DNA of 64,000 nt. It comes from Gammaproteobacteria bacterium (GTDB lineage: Bacteria; Pseudomonadota; Gammaproteobacteria; Pseudomonadales; Pseudohongiellaceae). A program made the position numbers and the translations under genes. Within the stretch, counting starts at the first letter, position 1. Each line of letters opens with the position of its first letter. Positions 1 through 7,678 of this stretch are shown in pieces. The notes beneath the pieces were generated by a model. That model had not been told where the DNA came from and did no database searches. It saw nothing but the letters and a program-made list of their open reading frames with translations. The stretch lies in the NCBI GenBank assembly GCA_012960305.1, contig DUBM01000011.1, positions 1 to 64,000 of the forward strand. The letters run 5' to 3'.

Positions 1-153
1 GCCCACACCGAGCAGGAAATGTTCCTGTGCCTCAGGAGAGCCTGAGGTAGGAAAGTCGAAAGTGCCGATGTTTTCCAAATCTGCGGCTTGTGCAGCCCAG
101 GAAAACGTGAGTAGCGAAAGAATTAGTAATGTTCCGATGAGACTCTTTTTCAT
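1..153 (-). CDS. Secreted TPR-like protein, N-terminal fragment
   Basis: Only the first 51 codons lie in the window; the gene runs off the left edge. Reading the minus strand from the ATG at 153 gives a Sec signal peptide (Lys-Lys, a Leu/Ile-rich core, then an AQAAD cleavage region near residues 20-25). The mature start contains FPTSGSPEAQEHF. That motif is typical of the N-terminus of periplasmic tetratricopeptide-repeat proteins of unknown role, where the gene product of repeat-packed helices follows. Repeats themselves are not visible here, so the TPR assignment is an inference from this motif. No partner is visible, because the next gene to the right is transcribed away from it. Confidence 0.6.
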   Translation of the reverse strand, partial: MKKSLIGTLLILSLLTFSWAAQAADLENIGTFDFPTSGSPEAQEHFLLGVG

Positions 154-536
154 GTTGAGAACTCTCTATATTTTTTGATAGGTAAATCTATCACTTTCTG
201 GCTGAATCCGTTAGTGATCAAATGCCGAGGAATACAATTATTTTGGCTCTACTATGCCAGGGGAAAACCTGTCTCCTCAATATTGCGTTTTGTCCAATCG
301 TAGTCCATCCCCCGCAGAAGGGAGCCAGTCGCTGAGGTAAGGAGCTTCATAGTAACTTTCAAAAATAACTAACCGTTCGTCCAGAATAGTATGTATAGGG
401 GTGCGATGAAACCTACTTGGACAAAGGGGGGGTACCCCGCTGGCCGTTTGCGGAACTTCTATTATCCTACACAAGCGAGTAACCTATTCTCTGCTAGGGA
501 CCCTCATTCAACCCGATTCATTTGGAGCACTCTCCC
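154..536. other. Intergenic stretch containing repeat copy 1
   Basis: No convincing gene. The stretch separates two divergent genes for exported proteins, so promoters for both should lie here. The repeat at 361-440 takes up its centre. A minus-strand open frame across 277-474 reads through the repeat and is not supported by composition or a start signal. Confidence 0.5.
361..440 (+). repeat. Dispersed G-rich repeat, copy 1
   Basis: First of three direct copies (others at 1674-1745 and 9211-9300). The shared core runs from ACCGTTCGTCCA through TAGTATGTATAGGGGTG and ACCTACTTGGACA to a G tract. It ends in the self-complementary GGGGTACCCC at 429-438. This copy and copy 3 are alike over nearly the whole 75-80 bp. 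Not recognised as a named element. Confidence 0.8.
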
Positions 537-1505
537 ATGAAAACAATTAGTTCTTTGATTCTCTTTGTTTTTTCCTGTCTGCTCACCGCGCTGGTCGCTA
601 CTGCCGATGCTTACCAGGCGCCCCGTACCGAATGGGGCAAACCGGATCTGCAGGGTGTCTGGAACTTCTCTTCTAATGTGCCGATGCAGCGCCCCACGCG
701 ATATGGTGAACGGCAGTTTCTCACCGATCAGGAGATAGAAGACGTTTTGGCTCGGCGGGCTGAAGCCGATGCTAATTCGGACTCGGCTCTGCCAATTGAG
801 GGTGTCGATGCGTCCTATAATGATTTCTGGATAGAAAATGCAGGTATAGGCGACACCCTACGCACTTCCCATATTATTTATCCAACTGATGGTCGACTAC
901 CGGATCTGGTAGAAGGCGCAGTAACACGGCTCAGACGCCCAGGATCAGCAACCATCAATGGTCCGGAAGATCGAGGTCTGTCAGAGCGGTGCCTAGTGGG
1001 TTTCAATGCCGGCCCTCCTTTTGTTCCGAGCTTGTATAACAACAATGTACAGATAATTCAGAATGAAGATCATGTGGTGCTAATGACCGAAATGATCCAC
1101 GATGCACGCATCGTGCCTGTATTCGACTCGAACGATGCCCGACCCATGCTCGACGAAAAACTACGGCTATGGTCGGGAGACTCTCGCGGTCATTGGGATG
1201 GCGATACACTGGTTGTCGTAACTAATAATTTTAACGGACTAACTAGGAGCTTTAGCGGCGCTGGTACTTCTCTGCACAAAGTGCTCACGGAACGTTTAAC
1301 CCGGGTCGGTCCGTACACTGTCGATTACGAATTCAGCATCGACGATCCCGCGACCTATTCCGATAAATTGACCGCTATTGTGTCCATGACAAAGGTGGCT
1401 GGGCTCCTCTATGAATATGCCTGTCATGAAGGCAACTACGGCATGGAGAATATTCTGCGTGGGGCACGGGTACAGGAAGCGCTCGCAGAAGAAGCTACAA
1501 ATTAA
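537..1505 (+). CDS. Secreted protein of unknown function, 322 aa
   Basis: An exported protein of a family common in marine gammaproteobacteria and acidobacteria but with no known function. Start at ATG 537 because GGAG sits nine bases upstream; an in-frame TTG at 522 lacks a site. Residues 1-25 form a signal peptide ending ATADA. The mature protein begins with the family hallmark WGKPDLQGVWNF, has a central YNNNVQI segment followed by LMTEMIHDAR, then GDSRGHWDGDTLVV. It closes with YEYACHEGNYGMENILRGAR. The His/Glu-rich conserved blocks suggest a ligand- or metal-binding beta-rich protein, but that is inference. It stands alone between two direct copies of the G-rich repeat (361-440 and 1674-1745), so it could have arrived as a unit. 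Confidence 0.85.
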   Translation: MKTISSLILFVFSCLLTALVATADAYQAPRTEWGKPDLQGVWNFSSNVPMQRPTRYGERQFLTDQEIEDVLARRAEADANSDSALPIEGVDASYNDFWIENAGIGDTLRTSHIIYPTDGRLPDLVEGAVTRLRRPGSATINGPEDRGLSERCLVGFNAGPPFVPSLYNNNVQIIQNEDHVVLMTEMIHDARIVPVFDSNDARPMLDEKLRLWSGDSRGHWDGDTLVVVTNNFNGLTRSFSGAGTSLHKVLTERLTRVGPYTVDYEFSIDDPATYSDKLTAIVSMTKVAGLLYEYACHEGNYGMENILRGARVQEALAEEATN

Positions 1506-1900
1506 GAGAAATCAGTTGGGACAGTCAGTTCAATAATTTAGGTCAGAGTAAAAATACAGTAGTTTCAAGGTCCGCTATTGGCCGATTGCTGACCTCTCAC
1601 TCCGCCAACAAATCCTACCTCGGTTCACACCAGATTCGCTTTCAAAATTTTTTGCAAAGATTTTTTGGCTTCTCGTTCGAGCGTATTAGTATGTATAGGG
1701 GTGAGATGGAACCTACTTGGACAAGTGGGGGGGTACCCTGGGGATGGGGCCTACTTGGTAGCCCGAATATAAAGATGGGGGGTGGGGTGACGTAGTAATC
1801 TCAGTAAGATTTATGGTATGTAAAAGTTAATTAGTGCCGTACGTTGTTGATTATTAAGGCTCTTAAAGTCCGGCTCCGGTCACCATTACCACTTCACAGC
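1506..1900. other. Intergenic stretch containing repeat copy 2
   Basis: Lies between convergent genes and holds repeat copy 2 and a strongly G-rich run (1725-1790). No ORF here looks coding. No clear intrinsic terminator was found for either flanking gene. Confidence 0.5.
1674..1745 (+). repeat. Dispersed G-rich repeat, copy 2
   Basis: Shares CGTTCG, TAGTATGTATAGGGGTG, GATGGAACCTACTTGG and ACAAGTGGGGGGG with copy 3, and ends in GGGTACCC at 1731-1738. CCTACTTG and CAAGTGGG can pair as a short hairpin. CCTACTTGG recurs downstream at about 1769. More G runs follow to about 1790. Confidence 0.8.
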
Positions 1901-4579
1901 TCAGCGAGACATGGGATCCAGCTTGTCGCCGACGATGTCCTGCTCCTTCATCTGCTGTTCCAGTATGGCCCTGCTAATTTTTCCATCACGATAAAGACCA
2001 ACCAAAGCGGCGTGGGTGATATGGCTGCTGGAAATTTCAAAATGATCACGCAGGTCCGGCCGCGATTCAGACAGACCAAAACCGTCGGTACCGAGGCTGG
2101 TGAAATTTTTGGGCATCCAGCGGGCGATGCTATTGGGTAAGGCTTTCATGTAGTCAGACACTGCAACTACGGGGCCGTTTTCATTGGCAAACAGGGCGAG
2201 GAGGTAGGGTTCTTGTACAGTGTCCAATGGCTGTAGGCGATTGTGCCGTTCACAGGCTTCGGCTTCCCTATACAATTCGGTATAACTGGTCACGCTCCAG
2301 ATATGAGCAGCGTAGCCAAGTTCTTCAAGTTTGCTGGAAGCTGCAATAGCCTGTTGCATTATGGAACCACTGGCCATGAGGTGAACCGCCTCACCGTTAC
2401 CGTCACTGCGCCGCCAACAATAGACACCCTTTATTATACCCCCAACGCAAGATGCATCATCTGGCAAGGCGGGCATTATATAATTCTCGTTGTAGACAGT
2501 CAGGTAGTAAAAAATATTCTCCTGCTGCTCATACATACGGTAAATACCATCGCGAATTATCACCGCCAGTTCATAGGAGAAGGCTGGGTCGTAACTCTTT
2601 AGATTAGGTACAGTCATCGCTAGCACATGGGAGTGACCATCTTCATGTTGCAGCCCTTCTCCATTGAGCGTAGTCCGGCCAGCAGTGCCACCCAACAAAA
2701 ACCCACGACACATCATATCAGCGCAAGACCAGATCATGTCGCCCACTCGCTGAAAGCCGAACATGGAATAGAAAATATAAAACGGGATGGTGGGCACGCC
2801 GTGCACGGCGTAGGCGGTACCCGCTGCCTGAAAAGAGGCCATGGCGCCGGATTCACAAATACCTTCCTGCAGGATCTGGCCATCGGTTGCTTCTCGATAT
2901 GACATCAGACTATCGGCGTCCACAGGCGTGTATTTCTGACCTTCGGAGGAATAAATTCCTGCGACCTCGAACAAGCTATCCATACCAAAAGTACGGGCTT
3001 CATCCGGCACAATTGGTACTACGAATTTGCCTATATTCGCATCTTTCATCAACTGGCCAAGCATGCGTACCACTGCCATAGTAGTCGATGATTCTCTTTT
3101 GCCGCCGCCCCCGAGGAAAGTCTTGAAGGCCGACAGCTCAGGTGTTTTTACAGTTGCGCAGGATACCTTGCGCTCGGGAAGGAAGCCGCCCAGCTGCTGC
3201 CGCCGTGATTGCAGGTATTGCATTTCATCGCTGGTTTCCGCTGGGCGGTAAAATTCCGCGCGTTTTATGGCCTCATCATCCAATGGAATTCCGTAGTCCC
3301 TGGCAAGTTGCAAACGCTCGTCAGCATTCAGTTTTTTCTTCTGATGAGCATTATTGCGACCCTGGGCTGACGCGCCCATGGCGTCGCCTTTTACCGTTTT
3401 TATTAGAATGACTGTGGGTTTGTCCGACGTCGCCAGCGCCCGCTCATAGGCGGCAAATATCTTCCTCGGGTCCTGTCCCCCCCGCTTGATTTCACGTAGC
3501 TCTTCATTGGTGAGTGAATTCATCATTTGTTCAAGCTGTGGGTTGCCTTTTACCCAATGCTCACGCTGAGCGTCACCCGGTAAAATCGAGTAGCGTTGAT
3601 AATCGCCATCGACACACTCCTCCATGCGTTGACGCAGAATTCCGTTCTCATCCTGGGCTAACAGCCCGTCCCACCCGCTGCCCCAGATGACTTTGATTAC
3701 GTTCCAGTCGGCACCGCGGAAGTTGCGCTCCAGCTCTTGGATGATCTTCCCGTTTCCCCGTACCGGGCCATCCAGGCGCTGCAAATTGCAGTTAATCACC
3801 AATACCAGGTTGTCCAGTTTTTCCCTGGCAGCGATGCTAATGGTGCCAAGAACTTCCGGCTCATCAGACTCACCGTCGCCAATGTAGCACCAGATTCTGC
3901 CGCCATTTTTTTGCTTCAGGCCTCGGTTCTCGAGGTATTTGGCAAAGCGAGCCTGGTAGATTGCGGCAGGGGTGGAGAGGCCCATGGAGGCATTGGGCAT
4001 CTGCCAGAATTCAGGCATTGAGCGCGGATGTGGATAAGAGCATAGGCCGCCTCCGAGCTTAAGTTCGCGGCGAAAATTCTTAAGTTGGGTTTCACTTAGC
4101 CGGCCTTCTATAAACGCCCGGGCATAAATTCCCGGTGCTGCATGGGGTTGGGGCAAGACCATGTCGCCACCATAGTCATCTGAACGACTGCGGAAGAAAT
4201 GCTGAAACCCCACTTCCATCATGGTTGCTGCAGACGCGTAAGTCGCTATGTGTCCACCGACCCCGGATCCTGTATCTGCTGCTTGTAACACCATTGCCAT
4301 GGCATTCCAGCGAATGATGTTCTCAATTCGTTTCTCCAGTGCAATATCCCCTGGGTAAGCGGGCTGCTCGGAGCGCGGTATGGTATTTACATAGGGTGTG
4401 TTCAGGGTAGCTTCGCTGAGCGGGATGCCACGGGTTAGTACATGGTTTTGCTGGGCCCTGAGAATATCGCGCACTCCCGCTTCACCATACTCCCGGTAAA
4501 TGTTATTCAGCGCCTCGATCCACTCTTGGCGATCATCCGCTAACTCATCAATGAAACTGGGAAAGTTGTGTGCTGACAT
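1901..4579 (-). CDS. Homodimeric 2-oxoacid dehydrogenase E1 (AceE/MdeB-like)
   Basis: An 892-residue thiamine-diphosphate enzyme of the homodimeric pyruvate dehydrogenase E1 family, which decarboxylates a 2-oxoacid and reductively acetylates a lipoyl domain. The ThDP motif starts at GDGESDEPE (234-242) and closes at NCN (263-265). Family segments GGHIATYASAAT (109-120), SYPHPRSMPEFWQMP and PDEARTFGMDSLF are present. A second E1 (23395-26082) sits beside an E2 gene and is the likely PDH enzyme. This one is next to a divergent Lrp-type regulator, the arrangement of MdeB and MdeR, which handle 2-oxobutyrate from methionine breakdown in Pseudomonas putida. A 2-oxobutyrate or related role is therefore inferred; no methionine gamma-lyase gene is visible. 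It has QPHAAPG where housekeeping AceE reads QGHxSPG, consistent with a different substrate. Confidence 0.85.
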   Translation of the reverse strand: MSAHNFPSFIDELADDRQEWIEALNNIYREYGEAGVRDILRAQQNHVLTRGIPLSEATLNTPYVNTIPRSEQPAYPGDIALEKRIENIIRWNAMAMVLQAADTGSGVGGHIATYASAATMMEVGFQHFFRSRSDDYGGDMVLPQPHAAPGIYARAFIEGRLSETQLKNFRRELKLGGGLCSYPHPRSMPEFWQMPNASMGLSTPAAIYQARFAKYLENRGLKQKNGGRIWCYIGDGESDEPEVLGTISIAAREKLDNLVLVINCNLQRLDGPVRGNGKIIQELERNFRGADWNVIKVIWGSGWDGLLAQDENGILRQRMEECVDGDYQRYSILPGDAQREHWVKGNPQLEQMMNSLTNEELREIKRGGQDPRKIFAAYERALATSDKPTVILIKTVKGDAMGASAQGRNNAHQKKKLNADERLQLARDYGIPLDDEAIKRAEFYRPAETSDEMQYLQSRRQQLGGFLPERKVSCATVKTPELSAFKTFLGGGGKRESSTTMAVVRMLGQLMKDANIGKFVVPIVPDEARTFGMDSLFEVAGIYSSEGQKYTPVDADSLMSYREATDGQILQEGICESGAMASFQAAGTAYAVHGVPTIPFYIFYSMFGFQRVGDMIWSCADMMCRGFLLGGTAGRTTLNGEGLQHEDGHSHVLAMTVPNLKSYDPAFSYELAVIIRDGIYRMYEQQENIFYYLTVYNENYIMPALPDDASCVGGIIKGVYCWRRSDGNGEAVHLMASGSIMQQAIAASSKLEELGYAAHIWSVTSYTELYREAEACERHNRLQPLDTVQEPYLLALFANENGPVVAVSDYMKALPNSIARWMPKNFTSLGTDGFGLSESRPDLRDHFEISSSHITHAALVGLYRDGKISRAILEQQMKEQDIVGDKLDPMSR

Positions 4580-4714
4580 GGGTTTTCACAAGCAGAAATC
4601 AATACATTAGTATACGGAGCCACCAAAATTATTTGTTGCAAATAGTGCGCTATCACTGGTCTAATGAGCAATCTTACTTATTAATAGTTATACAAATTGG
4701 AATAATATTGCGCA
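4580..4714. promoter_or_regulatory. Divergent promoter region, E1 / Lrp-type regulator
   Basis: This 135-bp AT-rich gap separates two genes that start away from each other, so both promoters must lie here. Lrp-type regulators usually bind such intervals to control themselves and the neighbour. No specific operator could be read with confidence. Confidence 0.45.
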
Positions 4715-5185
4715 ATGATGCTAGATCGTACTGACTACAGGATTCTTCACCATATCCAGAACAATGCGCGCATGACCAATGTCGACCTGGCAGAAGCTAT
4801 CGGGCTATCACCGGCTCCCTGTCTGAGAAGGGTTAAGGCGTTGGAAGAGGGTGGGGTGATCAAATGTTATGCGGGAATCGTTGATGCCGGGGCAGTTGGC
4901 TTGCCCATTTCGATATTTATTAACATTTCCCTGGAGCGCCAGGAGCGCAGCCACCTGGAGGATTTCGAAGACAACATTCGTACCAATCCCGAGGTGATGG
5001 AATGCTACCTGATGACCGGTAATAGCGACTACCTAGTGCGCATAGTCGTTCCTGATCTACAATCCTTTGAACGCTTCCTTGCAGATAAGCTCACGCGCAT
5101 ACCAGGTGTAGCGAATATCCAGTCCAGTTTCGCCGTCAAGCAAGTAGTCTACAATACTGAGCTTCCTTTACAGGAACGTATCTAG
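4715..5185 (+). CDS. Lrp/AsnC family transcriptional regulator
   Basis: A 156-residue feast/famine regulator. The N-terminal winged helix-turn-helix runs over about residues 5-50 (LDRTDYRILHHIQ, then DLAEAIGLSPAPCLRRVKAL). The C-terminal RAM ligand-binding domain covers about 65-150, with the family pattern PEVMECYLMTGNSDYLVRI and the TRIPGV turn. Lrp proteins oligomerise and respond to amino acids. Divergence from the MdeB-like E1 gene suggests it controls that gene in response to methionine or another amino acid, by analogy with MdeR. The ATG at 4715 is followed directly by a second ATG at 4718, and either may be used. Confidence 0.9.
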   Translation: MMLDRTDYRILHHIQNNARMTNVDLAEAIGLSPAPCLRRVKALEEGGVIKCYAGIVDAGAVGLPISIFINISLERQERSHLEDFEDNIRTNPEVMECYLMTGNSDYLVRIVVPDLQSFERFLADKLTRIPGVANIQSSFAVKQVVYNTELPLQERI

Positions 5186-5227
5186 GAAATACCTAAAGAA
5201 GGGTTTTTTTCAATTATCATCAATCAT

Positions 5228-5623
5228 TTAAAGCGGCACTTCGCCTCTATCTCCAAAGGTTGGAATAGAATCGAGAGTGCGAAAATTCTCCCATGGAATT
5301 TTTGCCGGATCCATAGTCCAATATTTGTTGGCTTTGGCATAGCAACAGTTTTTGTTATCTTCTTTATGCCCAGTCAATTCAGCTTCGCGTAAGCGGTCTT
5401 CAATTTCTTTTAATTCGGCGTCGCTATCAACTTGAAATCCAAGATGATTCAATCCAACTTTTCCGTGTTTTTCTGAGATAGCAAAGTTAACCGCAGGATC
5501 TTCCAACATCCATTTAGCGTAATCGTTTTTTACTACACTAGCTTCTTGCGCAAACAAAGTGCTATAGAAACTAATTCCCTTTTCAATATCATCAACAGTG
5601 ACGTGAACATGTAATCTCTTCAT
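5228..5623 (-). CDS. ArsI/CadI-like VOC metalloprotein
   Basis: A 131-residue vicinal-oxygen-chelate (glyoxalase/dioxygenase fold) protein. The start ATG at 5623 has GAGGA upstream. It aligns by eye with the ArsI/CadI group: N-terminal HVHV (H5, H7), LNHLGFQV (H60) and Glu in WENF (E112) as probable metal ligands, and the paired cysteines C93-C94 in NCCYAKANKYW. In ArsI C-As lyase the equivalent adjacent cysteines bind trivalent organoarsenical, so organoarsenical or heavy-metal detoxification is plausible. No ArsR regulator or other ars gene is next to it, so a true arsenic role is uncertain. Confidence 0.75.
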   Translation of the reverse strand: MKRLHVHVTVDDIEKGISFYSTLFAQEASVVKNDYAKWMLEDPAVNFAISEKHGKVGLNHLGFQVDSDAELKEIEDRLREAELTGHKEDNKNCCYAKANKYWTMDPAKIPWENFRTLDSIPTFGDRGEVPL

Positions 5624-5901
5624 TTTTATTTCCTCAAAAATTACTGGTATTAAGTTGACCTATGCAACAGCCTTCAACCGCTAAGCCAAGCGGAAATCGA
5701 TGCGGTTGGCCATTGGTTTTGACGCGGTTGGCCGTGAGCGTTACCAATGCTGCTGTCATGAAAAAGGAAAAGCCCGATGACCCCTATGTCGTGGTCACTG
5801 AGGGGCTTGCTTGGCAATTGCTTGACCATCTGGATGAATTTGACGGAGCCGTTATTCGATTGCGGTTGCGCCAGACGCGCCAATCACTATAGCCATCCTC
5901 A
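5624..5901. other. Short stretch without a recognisable gene
   Basis: Open frames exist on both strands (plus 5662-5892, minus 5674-5883) but neither has a ribosome site or a recognisable domain. GCGGTTGGCC occurs twice within 5700-5735. This may be debris of a mobile element or of the 3' half of the integrase gene to the right; that cannot be decided by eye. Confidence 0.35.
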
Positions 5902-6081
5902 TCAGCTAAGTATTCCCTTTTCAGTATCAACAATAATACTAGTGTCCCCGTCTCCATAAAGCGATTGATGAAGCCCATTGTAATGGGCTAATGCGGATGT
6001 CTGTACCTCACAAAAATAAATATCCGCATTAGCAGCAACAGAAAAGCAGAGTAGGGTTATTGTTGTTAGTAGTTTGTTCAT
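5902..6081 (-). CDS. Small exported protein with duplicated signal-peptide module
   Basis: A 59-residue reading frame whose ATG (6081) overlaps the stop codon of the upstream integrase-derived ORF as ATGA, suggesting translational coupling. Residues 1-20 are a textbook signal peptide (MNKLL, hydrophobic core, SVAANAD). The mature part is about 40 residues, acidic, and resembles nothing known. The coding sequence for the signal peptide is nearly identical over 60 bp to that at 8376-8435. A minus-strand frame continues past the stop in another phase, so this could be a frameshifted remnant of a longer protein. Confidence 0.5.
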   Translation of the reverse strand: MNKLLTTITLLCFSVAANADIYFCEVQTSALAHYNGLHQSLYGDGDTSIIVDTEKGILS

Positions 6082-6479
6082 TTTAATCGTTCACTTACAA
6101 GTTTTTCTTTTTTTAACTGATCAGCTTTATCTCTTTTAACTTTTTCTCTCAACTTTTCATTAATACTCCATTCTGGGTTTCTTTCATATTTCCTCTCGAA
6201 GAAGCTAACCATGTCACTATACCTATCAAGAAATTCCTGCTCAGTCTTACTTCTATATATCGCCGAATCTAAATCGTCTTTACAGTATTTTGGGTAACCT
6301 TTGGTCTTGCGTTCATGCTCACTAGGAAAGGCGCTTACTTCTTCGGGGCCTAGTTTTTCTGGGTGCTGCCTGTTGTGAAAATAGATGTATTTCTTGATCC
6401 AGTGGATATAGATTCGCTCAGTCGCCAATGAATAATGGCGGACCCTGATCGCAGCACTGACTCTATCTAGTAGTTTCAT
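6078..6479 (-). pseudogene. intI: Integron integrase N-terminus fused to unrelated sequence
   Basis: Residues 1-52 match the N-terminal SAM-like DNA-binding domain of integron integrases: KLLDRVSAAIRVRHYS, then TERIYIHWIKKYIYFH and HPEKLGPEEVSAF. From about residue 53 the sequence changes to a Lys/Glu-rich stretch to the stop at residue 133. It lacks the catalytic tyrosine-recombinase domain (no R...HxxR...Y). Full IntI proteins are around 320-340 residues, so recombinase function must be lost. The ORF stays open, so the chimera may still be translated. It runs leftward, divergent from the gene cassettes, exactly as intI does in integrons, with a LexA-like box 15 bp upstream. The source of the C-terminal 80 residues is unknown. 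Confidence 0.8.
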
Positions 6480-6493
6480 TTTCGACTCCAGAA

Positions 6494-6513
6494 TACTATA
6501 TATATATACAGTA
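6494..6513. promoter_or_regulatory. LexA (SOS) box upstream of intI remnant
   Basis: TACTATATATATATACAGTA matches the E. coli LexA consensus TACTGTATATATATACAGTA at 19 of 20 positions; the one change gives CTAT instead of CTGT in one half-site. SOS control of intI by LexA is established for many integrons, and the position 15-34 bp upstream of the start fits. Confidence 0.75.
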
Positions 6514-6608
6514 TAGAAAAAGCCATGAAAAAGTACAGTTAACTAAACTTAAAATTCATCGAGGAATGTAATCCATTGATTTTATGGAATAATTTCGACA
6601 GTGCTAAA

Positions 6609-6631
6609 GCCCTGTTAATGATTAACAGGGC
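6609..6631. repeat. Perfect 11-bp inverted repeat near the attI position
   Basis: GCCCTGTTAAT and ATTAACAGGGC are separated by one base. It lies between the intI start and the first cassette, where attI is expected. Whether it is attI, an operator or a terminator hairpin cannot be told; no U tract follows. Confidence 0.45.
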
Positions 6632-6660
6632 AAACCGTCAAACTGGTGATAAAGTTTTTA

Positions 6661-6831
6661 ATGGAAAATGCTAATTGGTGCCCTCTGTTAATAACAAGTT
6701 ATATGTGGAATTCGGGGTATCCTATTGAAATAACGGGGATATCAGGTAAAGTCCCCTTTGGAATATATAGTGTATTAACGGACAAAGAGTCTGTTATGCA
6801 ATTGTTATGTGTTTCGCAGCGTTGGACGTAG
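6661..6831 (+). CDS. Possible first cassette ORF, 56 aa
   Basis: A short open frame from ATG 6661 that ends at TAG 6829 inside a cassette-junction-like sequence (GTTATGTG at 6804-6811). The protein is hydrophobic and neutral, with Trp-Cys and PFGIYSV segments, and is not recognised. A weak AAAG precedes the ATG. Its position, first after the intI remnant and running away from it, is that of a cassette gene; the protein itself gives no support, so it may be chance. Confidence 0.3.
   Translation: MENANWCPLLITSYMWNSGYPIEITGISGKVPFGIYSVLTDKESVMQLLCVSQRWT
6804..6826 (+). other. Cassette-junction-like sequence, attC right half only
   Basis: GTTATGTGTTTCGCAGCGTTG repeats, with one mismatch, the right end of the attC at 7888-7947 plus its following bases. 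The matching left arm CACATAAC is absent, so this is a degraded or hybrid attachment site. Confidence 0.5.
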
Positions 6832-6903
6832 TCTATGTACGAATATTCGAAAAATACCAAAATACAGTAATATCCTCCGCGGTTTACCTAAGGTGATACT
6901 CAC

Positions 6904-7545
6904 ATGCCCAGGCAATGTATTGACATTAAGGATATATTCAACTCAATTGTTACTTTGACAGGAACTATTTTATGCTGCTTGTCTCTCAATAGTTATGCTC
7001 AGGAGCAGCCCAAACGCGAATTTATTGCTGGCGAGTTTGAAGCACCACTGCAGCAAATTTTGGCAGCGGGCTGTAGCATATTTCTAGTTGAAGAAATCGA
7101 TCCGGGAGGTATTAGGTTCCTTCAGGTATTTGAGCTTGAGGACGGCACCATTTTTGCGCCTCGCGTAAACGAACACGTCAGGACGTTAAGTACTGAGAGA
7201 GCCAATCAAGGCACTGGCGGTAAAACTTATCAACGCTATCTATCGCGTCTTGAAACAGCCTTGGCAGCTGACGAAAATTCGAATTCAGTAGATGCGGATT
7301 TGGTTGTGATGCCGATTGGCAGTGGGCAGAACGTGGCAATTTCAATTGATGCTGTCGCTGAGATGAATGCCTATCAGTTCTTGCTTATGGAATCTCAAAC
7401 CGCTGACTTGTTTCGAGCAAGACGAGAATCATTTTTGAGCATCTTTCCAGACCAGAATATGAATATTCAAATTGATTCACTACTGAGCGTTTGCGCAGAT
7501 ATTCACGGGCTGGAAGAGGCGCTTCTGATACTTGAGAAGCATTAG
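6904..7545 (+). CDS. Cassette gene, exported protein of unknown function
   Basis: 213 residues. ATG 6904 has AAGGTGA upstream. Residues about 11-32 form a hydrophobic segment ending in LNSYAQ, an uncleaved or late signal peptide after a polar 10-residue lead. The rest is soluble and acidic, with few cysteines (CSIF, CADIHG). No domain was recognised. It lies between the junction-like site at 6804 and the attC at 7590, so it is the gene of one integron cassette. Cassette genes are typically orphans like this. Confidence 0.7.
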   Translation: MPRQCIDIKDIFNSIVTLTGTILCCLSLNSYAQEQPKREFIAGEFEAPLQQILAAGCSIFLVEEIDPGGIRFLQVFELEDGTIFAPRVNEHVRTLSTERANQGTGGKTYQRYLSRLETALAADENSNSVDADLVVMPIGSGQNVAISIDAVAEMNAYQFLLMESQTADLFRARRESFLSIFPDQNMNIQIDSLLSVCADIHGLEEALLILEKH

Positions 7546-7589
7546 CGAGAGCAGACCTAGACTAAGAGTATTTTTTGGAATCAGACCAA

Positions 7590-7649
7590 CACATAACAAA
7601 CAAATCAAGGAGATGCGCTACGCGCACTCTTTATTAAAAGCGTTATGTG
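7590..7649 (+). repeat. attC recombination site 1 (60 bp)
   Basis: Bounded by CACATAAC (7590-7597) and its exact complement GTTATGTG (7642-7649), the outer core sites. The inner stem pairs GAG-TGCGC with GCGCACTC, leaving one unpaired A in the left arm (GAGATGCGC), the extrahelical base that is a hallmark of attC. It follows the stop of the 6904-7545 gene by 44 bp. Confidence 0.85.
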
Positions 7650-7678
7650 TACAGACACGTCGGAGATAAGAGGTTTCT

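Noticed and set aside
277-474. Minus-strand ORF of 65 codons reading through repeat copy 1
   Set aside because: It depends on repeat sequence, lacks a ribosome site, and the equivalent frame is interrupted in copy 3.
5662-5892. Plus-strand 76-codon ORF left of the integrase remnant
   Set aside because: No ribosome site, no domain; an equally long frame exists on the other strand.
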